NCBI GenBank assembly: GCA_037176845.1
Contig: JAYKXP010000108.1
Span: forward strand, 62,001 to 126,000
From: Paramarasmius palmivorus
Lineage: Eukaryota > Basidiomycota > Agaricomycetes > Agaricales > Marasmiaceae
DNA: 64,000 nucleotides
Direction of reading: 5' to 3'
Shown here: piece after piece, positions 1 to 12,146 of the stretch
Position numbering within the stretch: the stretch's first letter is position 1
How the letters are laid out: each line of letters begins with the position of its first letter
The notes under the pieces: model-generated
What the model was told of the DNA's origin: nothing
Databases searched by the model: none
What the model saw: the letters and a program-made list of their open reading frames with translations, nothing else
Position numbers and translations under genes: made by a program

Positions 1-1099
1 CTGAGTAAAGTAACATTTCAATGATCGACAGAATCGGACAGATTAACTGGTTCGACCGGGGACCTGCTGTTAGACAGATGCGATAACCGACCACGCCCAT
101 CGAACGTCTGATGTGCGGTTTGTGTGATAATATCCACATGTTGAGCGCTGAGCACTCAAAAAATTTGAGGTAACGCTGGACTCCCAGGGATTGGGAGTGC
201 TTTGACTCGCGAAGTGGCAAAGTAGAAAACCGACCGTGCGGCAGCGGAATAGCTTGCTCATCTAAAGTAACAGACTGAAGGTAGTCTAAACTGTGAATCA
301 TCACTCCGAGGTCAAGTTTTGATGTCATCTGGCTGGGCACGTTTACCGCTGAGTCTAAAGTTTTAACCCAAAATAGCACCATGCTATGTGCACGTCCTTC
401 ATCAATGTTCCTCCAGATGATCGGCATTCTCTGGGAGAGTGTGTGTCAGGATCGCCACATACGATGAACTTGAGTCGAAACATCCGAGTCAAGGGCGAAC
501 ATACCTGTCAAATCTTTCTTGTCTGCATGGGTGAATTAATCTAAAACCCCCTGAACACTTGGAGAATTTGGTGCATGATTTAGAACAGCATGGGTAGCAG
601 ATAGTGGTCCGTCGCCACAGTTTTGCCACCAGGCGTGAAAATGATACGAACAAACATACTCGAGCAGCGCGCAAGATTCTCCATCTGCTTCAGACCTGCC
701 CGAAAATTTCTCAGGCTGGTGTCAACAAGGAGAAGACCTTAGTACTCAGTCTTTGCTCCGTGTATGCTGAGTGCTATCTCCATGTCTCGTTGATAGATTC
801 CGATGTCCTAGGGCCCAACTTGAGCAGAGCTGTCGCTTTGAATGCTTCTCCCGAGCGCTGTTATGTTATGAGCCACTCAGGTTCAAAGTAGTCCGACGCC
901 GCACCTCCTTGTTCCAGTGTGTTTGGATTGGCATCTATATTAAGCAGCTCAGACGACCTTCCTACTTTGGCCCAAAGAGGCGATAGTGAGGTGACCACGG
1001 AAAATTGAAATTGGTTACCATAGAAGCAATTTGTTCTCCTCGGACTCGGAACATGGGCTATATAGAAGTGAATGTGGAGCTATTCATACGCTGCAGAGG

Positions 1100-1745
1100 G
1101 CATTAGTATGTAGTTTAACTTCCAATACACCTGTCATCTGAAAGTAACGTCTTCCAAGTCGTTGTATTACTTCTCCCGCAATTGAATCGAATATAGCTCC
1201 TTCCGAGTCAAAGCATTTAAACGCATCTACATCCAGATTGGAAGACTACTCTGCCAGGTAGAAAACGAGAGTCAACCGCCGTGTTCTAGTATCTCTACTT
1301 TGGACGGATGGTACCCTGGCCTGAGCCATTTCAAGCAATTCTTGGCCTGAAATCGCATCCTGGATTTATTTTCACGGTGTCTTACAACCCTACAACGGTT
1401 TTCAGTGTAAATAAACAACATGAATATAATCAAAATACTGTACCCGTCTTACATACCATTCATGCCCTGCTCGTTATCCATAAGACATGGAGAAAGAAGA
1501 GCGAGAAAGAGAGAAGACCCTAAGGAACGTTTGATGGTCGTGATGGATATGACGTTGATGCCAAAACACGAGGCGACGTCAAGAATTTCAACCCTAACCT
1601 TTCTTTTCCCTTGACCACGATCCTGGTACCTGGCACCACATCACCAGTCGTGTGTCTGCTTCCAGGACCATTGCAACAACTTCTACTTACGATTCCGAGT
1701 AAGTCCTCATTCACCTAACAAATGTTGCTCTCAGAAGCCTTCTAC
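1100..1745. repeat. Degenerate direct repeat, copy 1
   Basis: This stretch shares a series of blocks in the same order with 3260-3905. Examples are the block near 1130 (CTGTCATCTGAAAGTAACG, compare 3290), the GAAATCGCATCC block near 1350 (compare 3560), and a stretch of about 120 bases from 1510 that reads TLMPKHEATSR when translated in both copies. Both copies end in a possible 5' splice site (GAGTAAGTC here, AAGTAAGCC in the other). The pattern suggests a duplicated gene fragment or an old element, now without a long reading frame. I do not recognise the source. Confidence 0.6.
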
Positions 1746-3259
1746 GGATGAAATCATCGCGGGTGTTGCTACTTGCATGCGAATTCGAAGAAGTTTATGA
1801 ATTCCGATACCAACATGCCTATCATCTCCAGTGCTTCTCCCGCGCGCGTCCCTTTGAATTTCCTGCATCGATCGACACCCCAACAAAAAAGAACGGCGTA
1901 CCTGTCGTCTGAAATGAACGCCAAGCACATATTGTTCCCCTCGGATAAGAGGCATTTTGGTGGTTTCGTTTATGGCTATAATCGCAGCCTTTGGTGTGCT
2001 TCGCCACGGAAGTATTCTACAAAATTCAATGACGTTGAGGAAGAACGGTTTACTCACCTATAGCTTTTTGCGCGATGCGTCAAGGTGTAACTCGGGTTAA
2101 GAGCTTGGGCTTTGACTGACTTCCGAGGTCGTGGCCTGAGTGGCGGCTTGGTGGCGGCGAGAGGTGTAACTGAAATGCCATCTGTTAGTGTAGGAATGAC
2201 CAATGAGGAATGGGAAATCCATGACGTGTTTGAGGACCTTGTATTCATATTGAGATTCCAGAGCCGTTGCTTCTAACTTGAACATTTGAAGACGGAATGC
2301 GAATTTGAGAAGTTGTACGACATACTTCTCTCCGCGAATGGCAAGAACAAACATATCGGAACACACAGTAGAGGGCAGTAGATTCTGATACGGAAGGCTT
2401 GGAACGGGCTGTGAAGGCCGACAATGTAATAGGGAAACGATGAAGAATGCAAAGCTGAAACTTGAGTTTGCGTATGCATTACGAAAGTGATTGTGTGTCT
2501 ACTTGGGGAAGACAATCCGATGTTACTGCAAGTGAGGCACTTGTTTAGTGAGAAGTGAAAAGAGCGTGGCGTGTGTCCAAGTTCCAACCGAAGGCAGAAG
2601 GGGTAATTTTGGTTAAATGAGTCTGAATGAGCGGGGTCAGAAACCCGAAACGTTGAAAACGAATCACGATCACGACGGTGCAAAAGTCCTTGGAAGACGC
2701 CCGCCGTGACGTGTGCACGAAGTTGATACGCTCACGGCGAATGGGTCGAGTCTGGGCTGTTTCCAGCATTGAAATTATTGCGGGTGTTGCGTGATAATCG
2801 TTTAATGAAGTTCGTGAATTCCGGTATCAAAGCTCCAAGTCCAGGTTCCAATACATCTATCGGTTGTTGTGTATGCTTCTCCCGAGGACTTTTGTGATTC
2901 CTGCATCGATCGCCAGCTGCTCGGAGCTCAGCTCCCGTTATGTCGTGAACGCTAGTCCAAAGGAGTTCGCCACACTCCGACTCGGCCCCTGTTCCAGTAC
3001 GTTCTTGTTGGAACCTTATCACAACCAGGGCACAACACCATGAAATTGGTTAGTATTACTAAAAATACGATTTGGGACGTTGGCGCCACTCACTGAATAT
3101 GGTCACGGTTATCATCACGGTCAGGGATCACCTTCCAGGAGCGCCATGTATTCTGATATTGAGATTATGGGTCGAAAATGTTTCTATGAAACATCACTCC
3201 AACGGAGGGAAAAAGGATTTTTCTCTCAGGCTGTCCTTCGTTGTGTGTTTGCCGTTGAT

Positions 3260-3905
3260 CGTCTGCAAATGATATATAATTCCAGTATACCTGTCGTCTG
3301 AAATGAACGCCAGCCGCGCTGTATTTACCCTGTTATCGCTTCTCCCGAAATCAAAACTCTGAATCTTGAGGAATCAATTCCACTACAGTAGTTGCATCCA
3401 GATCGGAGGATTCCTAGTGTTCAGTTTCAACTCGTGAATTGCGTTCTTTGTTACCATCTATGATTTACAGAACAAAAAATGTGGCGTATATCAACCATTC
3501 CATGCAGTTCTTGATATATTGGCTCTGAGTCTCATGGTGTTTGCCTTCCTAGCCACGAAATCGCATCCTTCGATGTCTGTTGTGTTGTATCATTTGGGTT
3601 TCTCCTCGCGACGAAGGCGCTTTACGAGTCCTACGAGGACTTCAGCGGGAAACAAATATCAAAATGTCCATCGTACCATTCACATTCGAGCAGGTGGAGA
3701 GAGAGGACCCTGAGGAACGTGTGATGGACGTAACGTTGATGCCGAAACACGAGGCAACGTCAAGAAAATTTAACCCCAACCCTTTTTTCCCCTTGACCAC
3801 CATCACCAGCCACTCGTTTGAGTGTGCTCTCGATGCTATGCGCTCTACTTACAATTCCAAGTAAGCCATCCATTCCCCGACGAATCTTATCAACTAAATG
3901 TCAAT
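3260..3905. repeat. Degenerate direct repeat, copy 2
   Basis: This is the second copy of the unit at 1100-1745, about 2.2 kb downstream in the same orientation. The best-kept part is 3690-3800, where GAGGACCCTGAGGAACG and the peptide TLMPKHEATSR match copy 1. Smaller pieces of related sequence also occur between the copies: the GCTTCTCCCG and CCTGCATCGATCG blocks near 1830-1865 and again near 2872-2905. The whole 1.1-3.9 kb interval therefore looks like several rounds of duplication followed by decay. Confidence 0.6.
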
Positions 3906-5590
3906 AGGTTACCAAAGATCATCACAAACCGCCAGCAACTAGCCCGGTAAAATCGGCAAGCCGCAGCGAGATTCAAGGAACTGCGGGACGAAGGATAAAA
4001 AATACGGAATATTCAGCGTGTTTGAATGGGTTATGAAAGGACAAGAGCAGGCGGAGAAGCGCTTCATAGCCCCAGGGCGGTACTAGGCGGGTATGTCCAC
4101 CAATGTTCTCAATGCTTGTTTTTCTTGATGTTTACCCTTCAAGTAGACCTGAATTGGCGGCTATACGGGCGTCCGGGACACGGTTTAACCACAAAATGAA
4201 GAAACCTAATATTCGAGTCACCCCAAAATCAAGCGATGCGATGTTATCGTCGATTTCCCCCGTCTCCACGGAGACTTTTCTGTGTTCAATATGGCTCGTG
4301 CGGTCTATTCTGCCCAACAAATTGCTGTAAATGCTTTCTCATGCACGCCATTCATCAACGCCCGAAACTATTACCCTTGAACGGATACTGGATCTCTCAA
4401 ATATTCGAAATGTCGATCTTTCGTGGCAGACGAGTCTATTTATCCGGAGCCAACGGGGGAAATCTTCTTTTAGAGGTTATCCTCGTATGTTTTATCGTTA
4501 AGACCGCATACGCTTATTGTACCTTAGTAACATCACATTGGATTTCGTCACCGTGCTGAGTCCATGCGCTGATATCGCTCCAATCACCGTTATGGCTAGG
4601 TTGCCCAGAAGAGATGGCGGGGACGATATCCTTTGTGGTACGTATCGATTTTGGGCCCAATCAACACCCGTTTAACCGCATACCGAAATCAGCGCTGTAA
4701 GGACCTTGAGAGAGGAACCTTTATTTTTTCCATGGGTATTGGGTCCTCGGCGATTACGCCCGGTAAGGAAGAGCCCGAGCAGGTACCTGGCCGACGAACG
4801 AGCTGCGAGGTCTAGCTCCACTCTATTAGTCGGGGAGTCTTTCCCTATCATCTCGTTCTCGTTGCACACTGGCATAGGTCTAGCTGTCGTACTCATACCG
4901 ATCCATATGGTACGTTTTCACCGTCTCCTTCCTTGGCCGTTGTTCATGAACGCCCTCATAGTTGGTTTTCGCGTTTCAGGACCAGACTGAGATAATCAAG
5001 TGTCTCTAGACTCTCATTTGTGTAACCCGTCAGCATTATGTACTCTCGTTGGCAGGCTGTATGACGCAAACAGACCCTTTTGGTCATACGCACCCATCAG
5101 GGTCCAGGAACGAATGACGTGTGGGGAATTTTCCTTCAACGACTAAGTAACGGCGCAGCTGTTGCTTATGGGCCAATTACATGATAGCTTCCTGCGGCTG
5201 GGTAGCGGTGGTGACGTTGCAACTGTCACTCTTCCCTGGCAAACCTTGGTACATATGTCCGTCGACTATGGCTGTCTTAGACACACACTCACAGATCTCA
5301 GGGTGGCACGCAAGTCTACGTTTTCGTTCAGAGACACAACGAAGAGTAGGCTAGATTATGGCGCTCTTCCTGTAGGCTCTTAGCATTTCTTCTTCTACAT
5401 ATCGAGACTTCTAACGCCTAGTACTCCTAGACCTGGATTTTGTACGTTGTTCAACCTCTCACCGTGACTGATGTCTATACACGCGGGCGAAGACGAAGAT
5501 CTGCGTTGGAGCCACAAGAATAGTCGAGGCAACTGTACGTAGGAAATCTAACTTCCTGTCGGAGAGATTTTGGTGTTGTTTAACTAAAAA
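3906..5590. other. Gene-poor interval before the tRNA
   Basis: Only short, unrelated reading frames are present on both strands, without a recognisable domain or a consistent chain of splice sites. I see no gene here. The first kilobase of the window (1-1100) is similar in character. Confidence 0.5.
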
Positions 5591-5672
5591 GGTGCTACCA
5601 GGGTTCGAACCTGGGTTTCGGGAAGAGATTATCAATCAAAATCCCGAGTGATGACCACTACACTATAGCACC
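5591..5672 (-). tRNA. tRNA-Gln(UUG) with an 11-nt intron
   Basis: On the minus strand the acceptor arms GGTGCTA and TAGCACC pair perfectly. The D-arm region reads TAGTGTAGTGGTCATCAC, and the T-arm is CCAGG-TTCGAAC-CCTGG. The anticodon stem CGGGA pairs with TCCCG, and the loop reads TTTTGA then T after removal of an 11-base intron placed one base after the anticodon (between positions 37 and 38), where nuclear tRNA introns normally lie. The anticodon is TTG (Gln). The mature tRNA would be 71 nt before CCA addition. The internal promoter boxes are part of these arms. The gene stands alone between two gene-poor intervals. Confidence 0.93.
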
Positions 5673-7745
5673 ATGACGCGAGTTGTTTGGATGTTTGCCT
5701 TAGCTTTTTCAACGATCATCTAGATACAATAGTGCTGTCGTTGATGTGAATGATCAGTGAACTAATAAAGTACTAAGAGACTGCAAAGCCCCATAGACAT
5801 ATATGTCCAAGGGGATAGGAGAGTTTGAACTCGGAGCACTGTCACACGTCACGGGCGTCTCCCAGGTTTCTTTTGCACCATCATGATCGTTTCGGGATTT
5901 TCAACTCTCCTGCACAACCCCGCTCATTAGACCAAATTTACCCCTTGCTAGATGATTGATCGGTCTATTGGATGCACGCCACGTTCTTGTCACTCCTCGC
6001 ATGTAGCAGCGGAAGCCTAGCATCGGGCAGTCTTCCCCAAGTGGACACTCGATCTCTTTCATGATGGCATATACTCAATGCGTTCTAGCTTTTCATTCTT
6101 CATCGTTTCCCTGTCACATTGCTCGCCTGTCTAGCCCGTTCCCTCCATGTCAAATTGGTTGTAAAGAAGGCGCCTCGAACAGTCATTGTCTTATGCGTGG
6201 GAGTAGTCTTATGACCTTTATGCAGAACGACCACAGTAGGCCTTCTTTCCGCTACTCTTGAGTATTCATCTCTAATGCATACCCTTTCTCATAAGATACC
6301 TTTCGAGCGCAAATCGTGATAGATCTCCGAACTCAGGAAGTCCATGCGTCGATTTTCCGGTTTCCATGACATTCATACTCTTTCACATCTTCCTGATGAG
6401 ATGTACACTTCCCCCAAACTCAATTGTCCGCATCAGAAAGCTGTCGTGCTTCAAATCCACAGAGCTATTCCCACACATGCCAGCCAAGGAAATTCGCACT
6501 CGGATATCGATTCGCACGTTTTCCACCTCAAGAGGTGAAATGGTGTCGTACTATCTCCCTGCTGATACATCAAAGGACCATCCACAACAGTTGGGGCATC
6601 CGCATAAGCCCAATCATATTTCCCATCCAGACCACTCGAAAGTATGTAGGGCTGGTTCGTCCCCTCGTCTTGTACTTCGGATATCTTCCGAGCACTTATC
6701 GGGGTCGTACCGAGACCCCAGGTGACTGGACATATTGCTATACTCGGAAATATTGCTGGCGTGCGCCGCATTATTTGATGTTCAGAAGTGCATGAATATT
6801 CTTCGTGGGTCGATATGTATCTTACTGGTCTCAAGACACTGATGGCAGCTGAATTTATGGCTAGATAGTACAAGCCATTTCGGTTATACGGCCAAGTCTT
6901 CCGCTTCACAGCTATCCGGGTGTAACGGGATGCGCAGGAATATCCGCGAAGGATAACCGTACCCGTCCTCCAAATCTCAATGTTTAGACCGCTCGATTTT
7001 CCATCTTCATGGGCGCTCGATCTCCACTCGGCTACAGGTTTAATCACCGGGGCGGTTCCTTATCTACCCCGATGTTGCTGTGTGTTTTCCTGCTGTTACC
7101 TTTCCGTGATTGCCCGTCCACAAGTGGTATAGACCTATATTCGGCGCGTTTCGAGGATCGGATGACGGGCTGTCGGACATTCAGGTACTTCATTGGAATC
7201 AATATAATTGTCAAATATGACCAATGGTCGCATACAGTAGGCATCGTTCCACTTTCTCGGGCAGCCCAGCCAGGCCATTCGCAGATATTCATATGGCTCT
7301 CAATGGGCCAAGGCTACAGAACTGCGCAGGTAATATTTACGCCTCAACCGGAATGCTGTTGAACTTATACTGCTTCCATTGCCAGGTCGGACAAGCGGAG
7401 GTGCTTCACGTGGCTTCAAATTTTGACATGACGTCTTGACAAAACTGAATTTGATGATGACAAACCTTCGCTTTGTAACACTATCCACCAACACTATGGG
7501 TCTGGGATTCGAGTCAACGCTTCTAATTGAGGCCATTTCTGTGCCGTCCGTGGATATCTGCTCGGTACCTTACAGCACGGTTGTCCGGAGCTAGGTGTGC
7601 ACTTCCGCCGATCTCCATCCGTCCTCTGAGGCTTAGTAGGACATACCTATCGCGCCAAATGTCACCACCCCTTCAAAGGAGCAATGACTCAGATCTCGCA
7701 CAGGTCTCGGCGATGTCCAAGCTTGCGTATACCTTGCTCACTTGA
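5673..7745. other. Interval without a supported gene
   Basis: A 198-codon open frame on the minus strand (6451-7047) is the longest, but it has no recognisable domain, unusual composition for a protein, and overlapping open frames on the other strand. No splice chain supports a gene. I list the interval as unassigned. Confidence 0.45.
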
Positions 7746-7751
7746 AAGGAA

Positions 7752-7760
7752 TATATAAGG
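7752..7760 (+). promoter_or_regulatory. Possible TATA box of the Zn2Cys6 gene
   Basis: TATATAAGG lies directly before an ATG at 7761 and about 50 bases before the ATG at 7811. A start of transcription about 30 bases downstream would favour 7811 as the original initiation codon. Confidence 0.4.
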
Positions 7761-9935
7761 ATGCGCCTAAACCGAGGTATATTGACTCTCATTCTTAATC
7801 TTCCTCTCAAATGGCCTCGTCATCAGCCCTACGTTTCTGCGAACACAAGAAGAGCCTGTAGTAATTGCAGGTACGATTACTAAGGTTTTGTTGCGTTGGT
7901 CGAGTTTGAAAAAGTTACGGTTGCCTACAGGAAGCGAAAAATCGTAAGTGTTCCCCTACTCATCAACAATTCGCGGGAGTTCACTGTATTGCTGCAGAAA
8001 TGCGACGGTGGCCGACCCACTTGTGGTCAATGCATTCGCCGTGCTCATCTAGGTATCGAAGAGTGCGAATACGCCGATGTTTCTGGCCGTACGCAATCTG
8101 AGATCCTAGAGGAAAATATTGTTCGACTCGAATCTAGGATCAATGAGCTTGAGGATCCATCAAGGGCGACATCAGTTATGTTGCATCAGCCTTATGCAGC
8201 AACACAAGTAAGTCAAATCCTAATGCCTTGAACGTCACGATCTAACTCATATCACTAGGCTCGATGTAAGTATTTTGAGATCTCTTCGGCGATCACGATG
8301 CTCATACTGATTGCTCCCAGCATCTGCTTCTTCATCGAACCTCAGTGAGGTATGTTGATACGTTTGTTGTCGCATCAGATTCCATCTGACTGGTAGCGAC
8401 GATAGATCTCACAGCAAGAACCATCAGGGGACATCCGCAGGTCAATGTGGGTATCTTGATTGAGGCATCAATATTGAGAGTTGACGTTTTCGTTAGATTA
8501 ACCTCATTTCTTCCACACGGAGACAAGTTTGGATTCTTTCTCAATCCGAACCGCTTATGGGAATCCACCCTATCTAGCCTTCCTTTGGGCCATTCTTCCA
8601 GACCTACACCAGCGCTTTTAAGTGCTGTTTATCTTGTCTCGCATTACATGACTGCCAGAGATCCTCAGCAACAGCTTCAACAGCAGCTTCTCGGTCGGGC
8701 ACTTCAGGAAGCAGCCAATACGCTAACATCGAATCATCCTAACAGGATTGTTCATGGGATTCAAGCCGAAGTGCTTTTATCAACATATCTATTTGATAAC
8801 AGCCGAATCCTTGAAGGCAAATACCACCTGAGCGCTGCGGTCTCGCTGGCAGTGGGTCGCCGGCCTTCACCAAATCCGGAGTAGTCGAACTAGCTCGCGT
8901 TCGCTGCCACCGTCGATCGACTCCATCGATGAAGGTGAAAGGATCAATGCATTTTGGACGGTATACACGCTTAGCAATATATGGGGTGTGGCAGTAGGGT
9001 CACCCTCGAGCATTATCTTCGACACGAGTTCAAGCTCGACGATTGATACGCCATGGCCTCTAGAGGTCTCGGACTATGAACGTGTAAGCATTCGTAAATC
9101 TTGGCATATTTGGGCATCGACCTGACACACCCGTTTTAGCGGGGACTGCCTGGAAATATTGTAGGGTCTTCAACTATTAGCAATTTCCTAGCTCAAATCC
9201 CCAACGATGGACCAGGGCATGGAAGTCATTATGCTTCATCGCCTCTAGCGATATGCGTAAAGGCGTCAGCTCTTCTTCAAACAGCGTCATGTATTGCAAC
9301 GTTCATTCCGTGCAGGTGAATCAAATCATCTTTCCAACCGTAATGCAAGTTAACAATCTGCACAGATATGTCTGAAGCTGAACGCCAGGAATTCCTTGAT
9401 TCGTTCAGATCGCACGATGGACTTGTTGACTCTTTCATTACTTCGAGTATCCTCCACTTAGATGGACTCGACCCGTCGTCGTCTGTGTTCGGAATTGCAT
9501 TGCTTGCCCACACACTTGCGTATACGGCGGCTATACAATTACATTCCGTCTATGCCGAGAACGATTCTCGGTCTATGAGCAAGTCTTTCGCTGCTGCGGA
9601 GGCGTGTGTTTCGCTCCTCAGACAGGCACGAAATGCGCCATTGGTCAACCCAATTTTCGCAGTCCTGTGGATGAATGCCGGAAAGGTGATGGTTCAAGAG
9701 CTTGGTCGTCTGCAAAACCAGGGAAGATCAGGCTCGTCGTCGAGGGCAGACCGAGAAGCGAGGGCCCAGCACGGTTGCAGAACAACTCTGTGATACAATG
9801 GCAGTCTTTGCGGGAAGATCCTCTTTAATGCGTAAGTGTTACATTGTCTCCTGTGCTGACGAGCTGACGAGCTTCACCCCTTCTCCAGGCGATCAACTTT
9901 CCAATTTGCAGCAGGCACGCGCACATTTCCAGTAG
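7761..9935 (+). pseudogene. Zn2Cys6 fungal transcription factor, frame-broken
   Basis: The spliced start contains a full zinc binuclear cluster built from exons near 7811-7870, 7931-7943 and from 7998 (ACSNC, RKRKIKCDGG, PTCGQC, then a Cys near ECEYAD), followed by a short coiled-coil linker. The middle region (8480-9820) matches the usual domain of fungal regulators (SFLPHGDKFGFFLN, EGERINAFWT). The last exon ends in QQARAHFQ at 9935. Introns are short and mostly canonical. The frame is interrupted near 8857 (one extra base between AVG and AGLHQIRS), at the junction near 9314-9365, and near 9770 before AEQLCDTM. The natural ATG at 7811 is also out of frame with the zinc cluster, while an ATG at 7761 is in frame. 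Such proteins bind CGG-type sites in the nucleus. The breaks suggest a pseudogene; uncorrected indels are the alternative. Confidence 0.75.
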
Positions 9936-10202
9936 ATTATCATTGCAGACTCCATGAAACGATTCGAAACCTCTAAACTTGCGTATGATTTAGAATTATA
10001 TATTACCATTTTATCAGTTCATCATGTATTTTAGCAAACAGAATAATCGTAGCCTATTTTCTTCTCTAACGCCATCGACGTACACTCAGGGTATGGTTCG
10101 CTCATCCAAAAAATCCAAGAACTCTTTCCGTTACGCTGGATGCAGATGCAGTCATTAGCAAAGTCGTGTTTCAACAACCTTGCGGACGCACCGTTTGAAT
10201 TA

Positions 10203-11801
10203 TCAAGCATATTCAGCTGCCCTAGCCATTATCGTTTCTACATTCTCATCCCTGAGCCAACGAATAAACTGCGATGCCGTCCGTAAATGCCTTTCGCGCG
10301 CCTCGCGCGAGATCGGGTAACAGTCTCTCAAGAACTGTAGTGATTTTTCGTGTGTCCACTCTTTCTCCTCCTTGAGCCTGTCGATGAGGCGAAACATTCT
10401 CTTCCTCCGCGTGAACTCAGATCTCTGCTGCTGCTGACCCCAAAAGTGATGACGCCAACGCTCGTCCAGATCTTTGATCGGTATCGCACTATTGAGCCCA
10501 GTATAGTATTCCGTGCACATCTCGTCCCGACTGATACCTAGCTCGATTCGCCACCTGGGGCTCCAATCCTCCTGCTGAACATCCCAGTACCAGCTGTGTT
10601 GACGAACCTTATCCGCCCCAAGTCGTTTTTCGATCGAAACCATTTTAATCTCTTGCTCTTCAGAGAACTTTTGGCGAGGTATTTCGCTTGCGTCGGAGGG
10701 GACCACCGGCTATAATATGTACAGATCCTGCCTGGGATTTCGGCTTTCTGAGCGTGAGAAGAATATATGTGAGGCGATTTATGTTATAGACGCAAAGTGA
10801 CTGACCTGTTCCTTTCCCTTCTGTAGCACACGAGAGGAAGTACGTAGTTGTTTCCCCGTCCCGGATCTGCTTTTATCTTGGCTTAATCCCCCACTGACAA
10901 ATCGTTCATCGTCTGGATGTTCTTTCTTCACCGCGAGGATAAGTCATCATCATCGATTTCGATTGGCTTCTCGATGCTGCTTCCAGAAAGATTATTGATT
11001 TGATTGGCTCCAATCAATCTTCGTATCCGGAACTTGGTACCACATCGCCTGAAGTTCTTGCTTCCAGCTCCTTCAAACGCTGTTTCATCTCTTCCAGCTC
11101 GTCCATCAAATCCTCGTTCTCCTGCATGAGCTCTCGCTGGGTATCCGCGTTATCTGCTTGAATCTTCTTCATGTCAACTTCGTAATGTGCCAATCTAGAC
11201 GCGTATTCTGCATGAAGCTTGGTGATTTCTCGACCGTGGCGCAAGACTAGCTTCTCAAGACATTGGCGTTGCTTTTTTTCGCAAATTCAGCGCGTTTCTT
11301 CGACCCTTGCTCCTCGTACCTCTCCATTTCCTCATCAAACCTGGAGAGCCCTGCGAGCGCGTCGTCCACTGTACTGGATACCGAGTTACTCGCTGAATGC
11401 GCGTTGGGTTGCGGTAGTGCGAGTGTCGGAATGTGAAGATCCATTCAACTGCATTTCAATTTTCTGAATTTGTATTGCTGTTATATCCTGAAAGAAGGAG
11501 TAGAGGCACATACCAATGGCTGTTGAGGGCTTGGATGGACCATTGAGGATGAAGCAGACGGCATAGACGCGCGATTCTGATGATTATTGGTTCCAAGACG
11601 TGTCGAGCTCTGAATGAAGTAAGAAGGCGAAATGAGAAGCTTTGAGGAATCGCGTACTGAATTTGGATCTTCGGGTCTTTTGAGACGAATTTGAACTGTT
11701 TTGTTGCCATTTGGCTCGGAAGAGTTGTCGCATACAACCTTTCGGCGTTGGTTTGAGAGGAAGTTCGAGCTTGTCGAAGTTGACTCTAGAGAGCGTTTCA
11801 T
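10203..11801 (-). pseudogene. Coiled-coil protein with GCR1-like C-terminus, decayed copy A
   Basis: This is a tandem paralogue of the gene at 12147-13760. It starts with MKRSLES (ATG at 11801), has a basic NQRRKV stretch, then a coiled coil (EEMERYEEQGSKKRAEF and ENEDLMDELEEMKQRLKEL) and a C-terminal region of about 150 residues (10203-10706) with WYWD, EYYTGL and HHFWGQ followed by RRKRMF and LRDCYP. That last region resembles the GCR1_C DNA-binding domain type (inference, not searched). Introns match those of copy B in place. The frame is broken at the run of seven A near 11272, near 11030, in the 10920-10940 region and again near 10700, so no full protein can be made. It may once have been a nuclear DNA-binding protein. 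Confidence 0.65.
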
Positions 11802-12146
11802 GATGGTCAAGAATGAAAGGGTTGACACAAGAATGGCGTGAGAATTGCTTTTAAAAGGGGTAGTTCCGATTAGATCGATCTTATCTCTACTAACTGCACA
11901 GCCATAGGACCTTCAAGGGCAGACAGGCGAGAGCCTACGATAGGTATGCGTTATAGTTACATACGAATACAACTTTACAGCCTTAATGTAACATCCAGTT
12001 AGAATCGCCGGTTTCATTTTCTCTTTAACACCTGAAGCCTGACTCGAGAGCCTAGATGTGTAATTCGAAACGCTTCCATCTAGTTCTAGGTACATGTTAG
12101 CAAAACTGATTGATGTAATAGGTGACGAGCAAACCGTTGAATCTAG

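Noticed and set aside
6451..7047. 198-codon minus-strand frame
   Set aside because: No domain, no splice support and equally open frames on the plus strand; probably chance.
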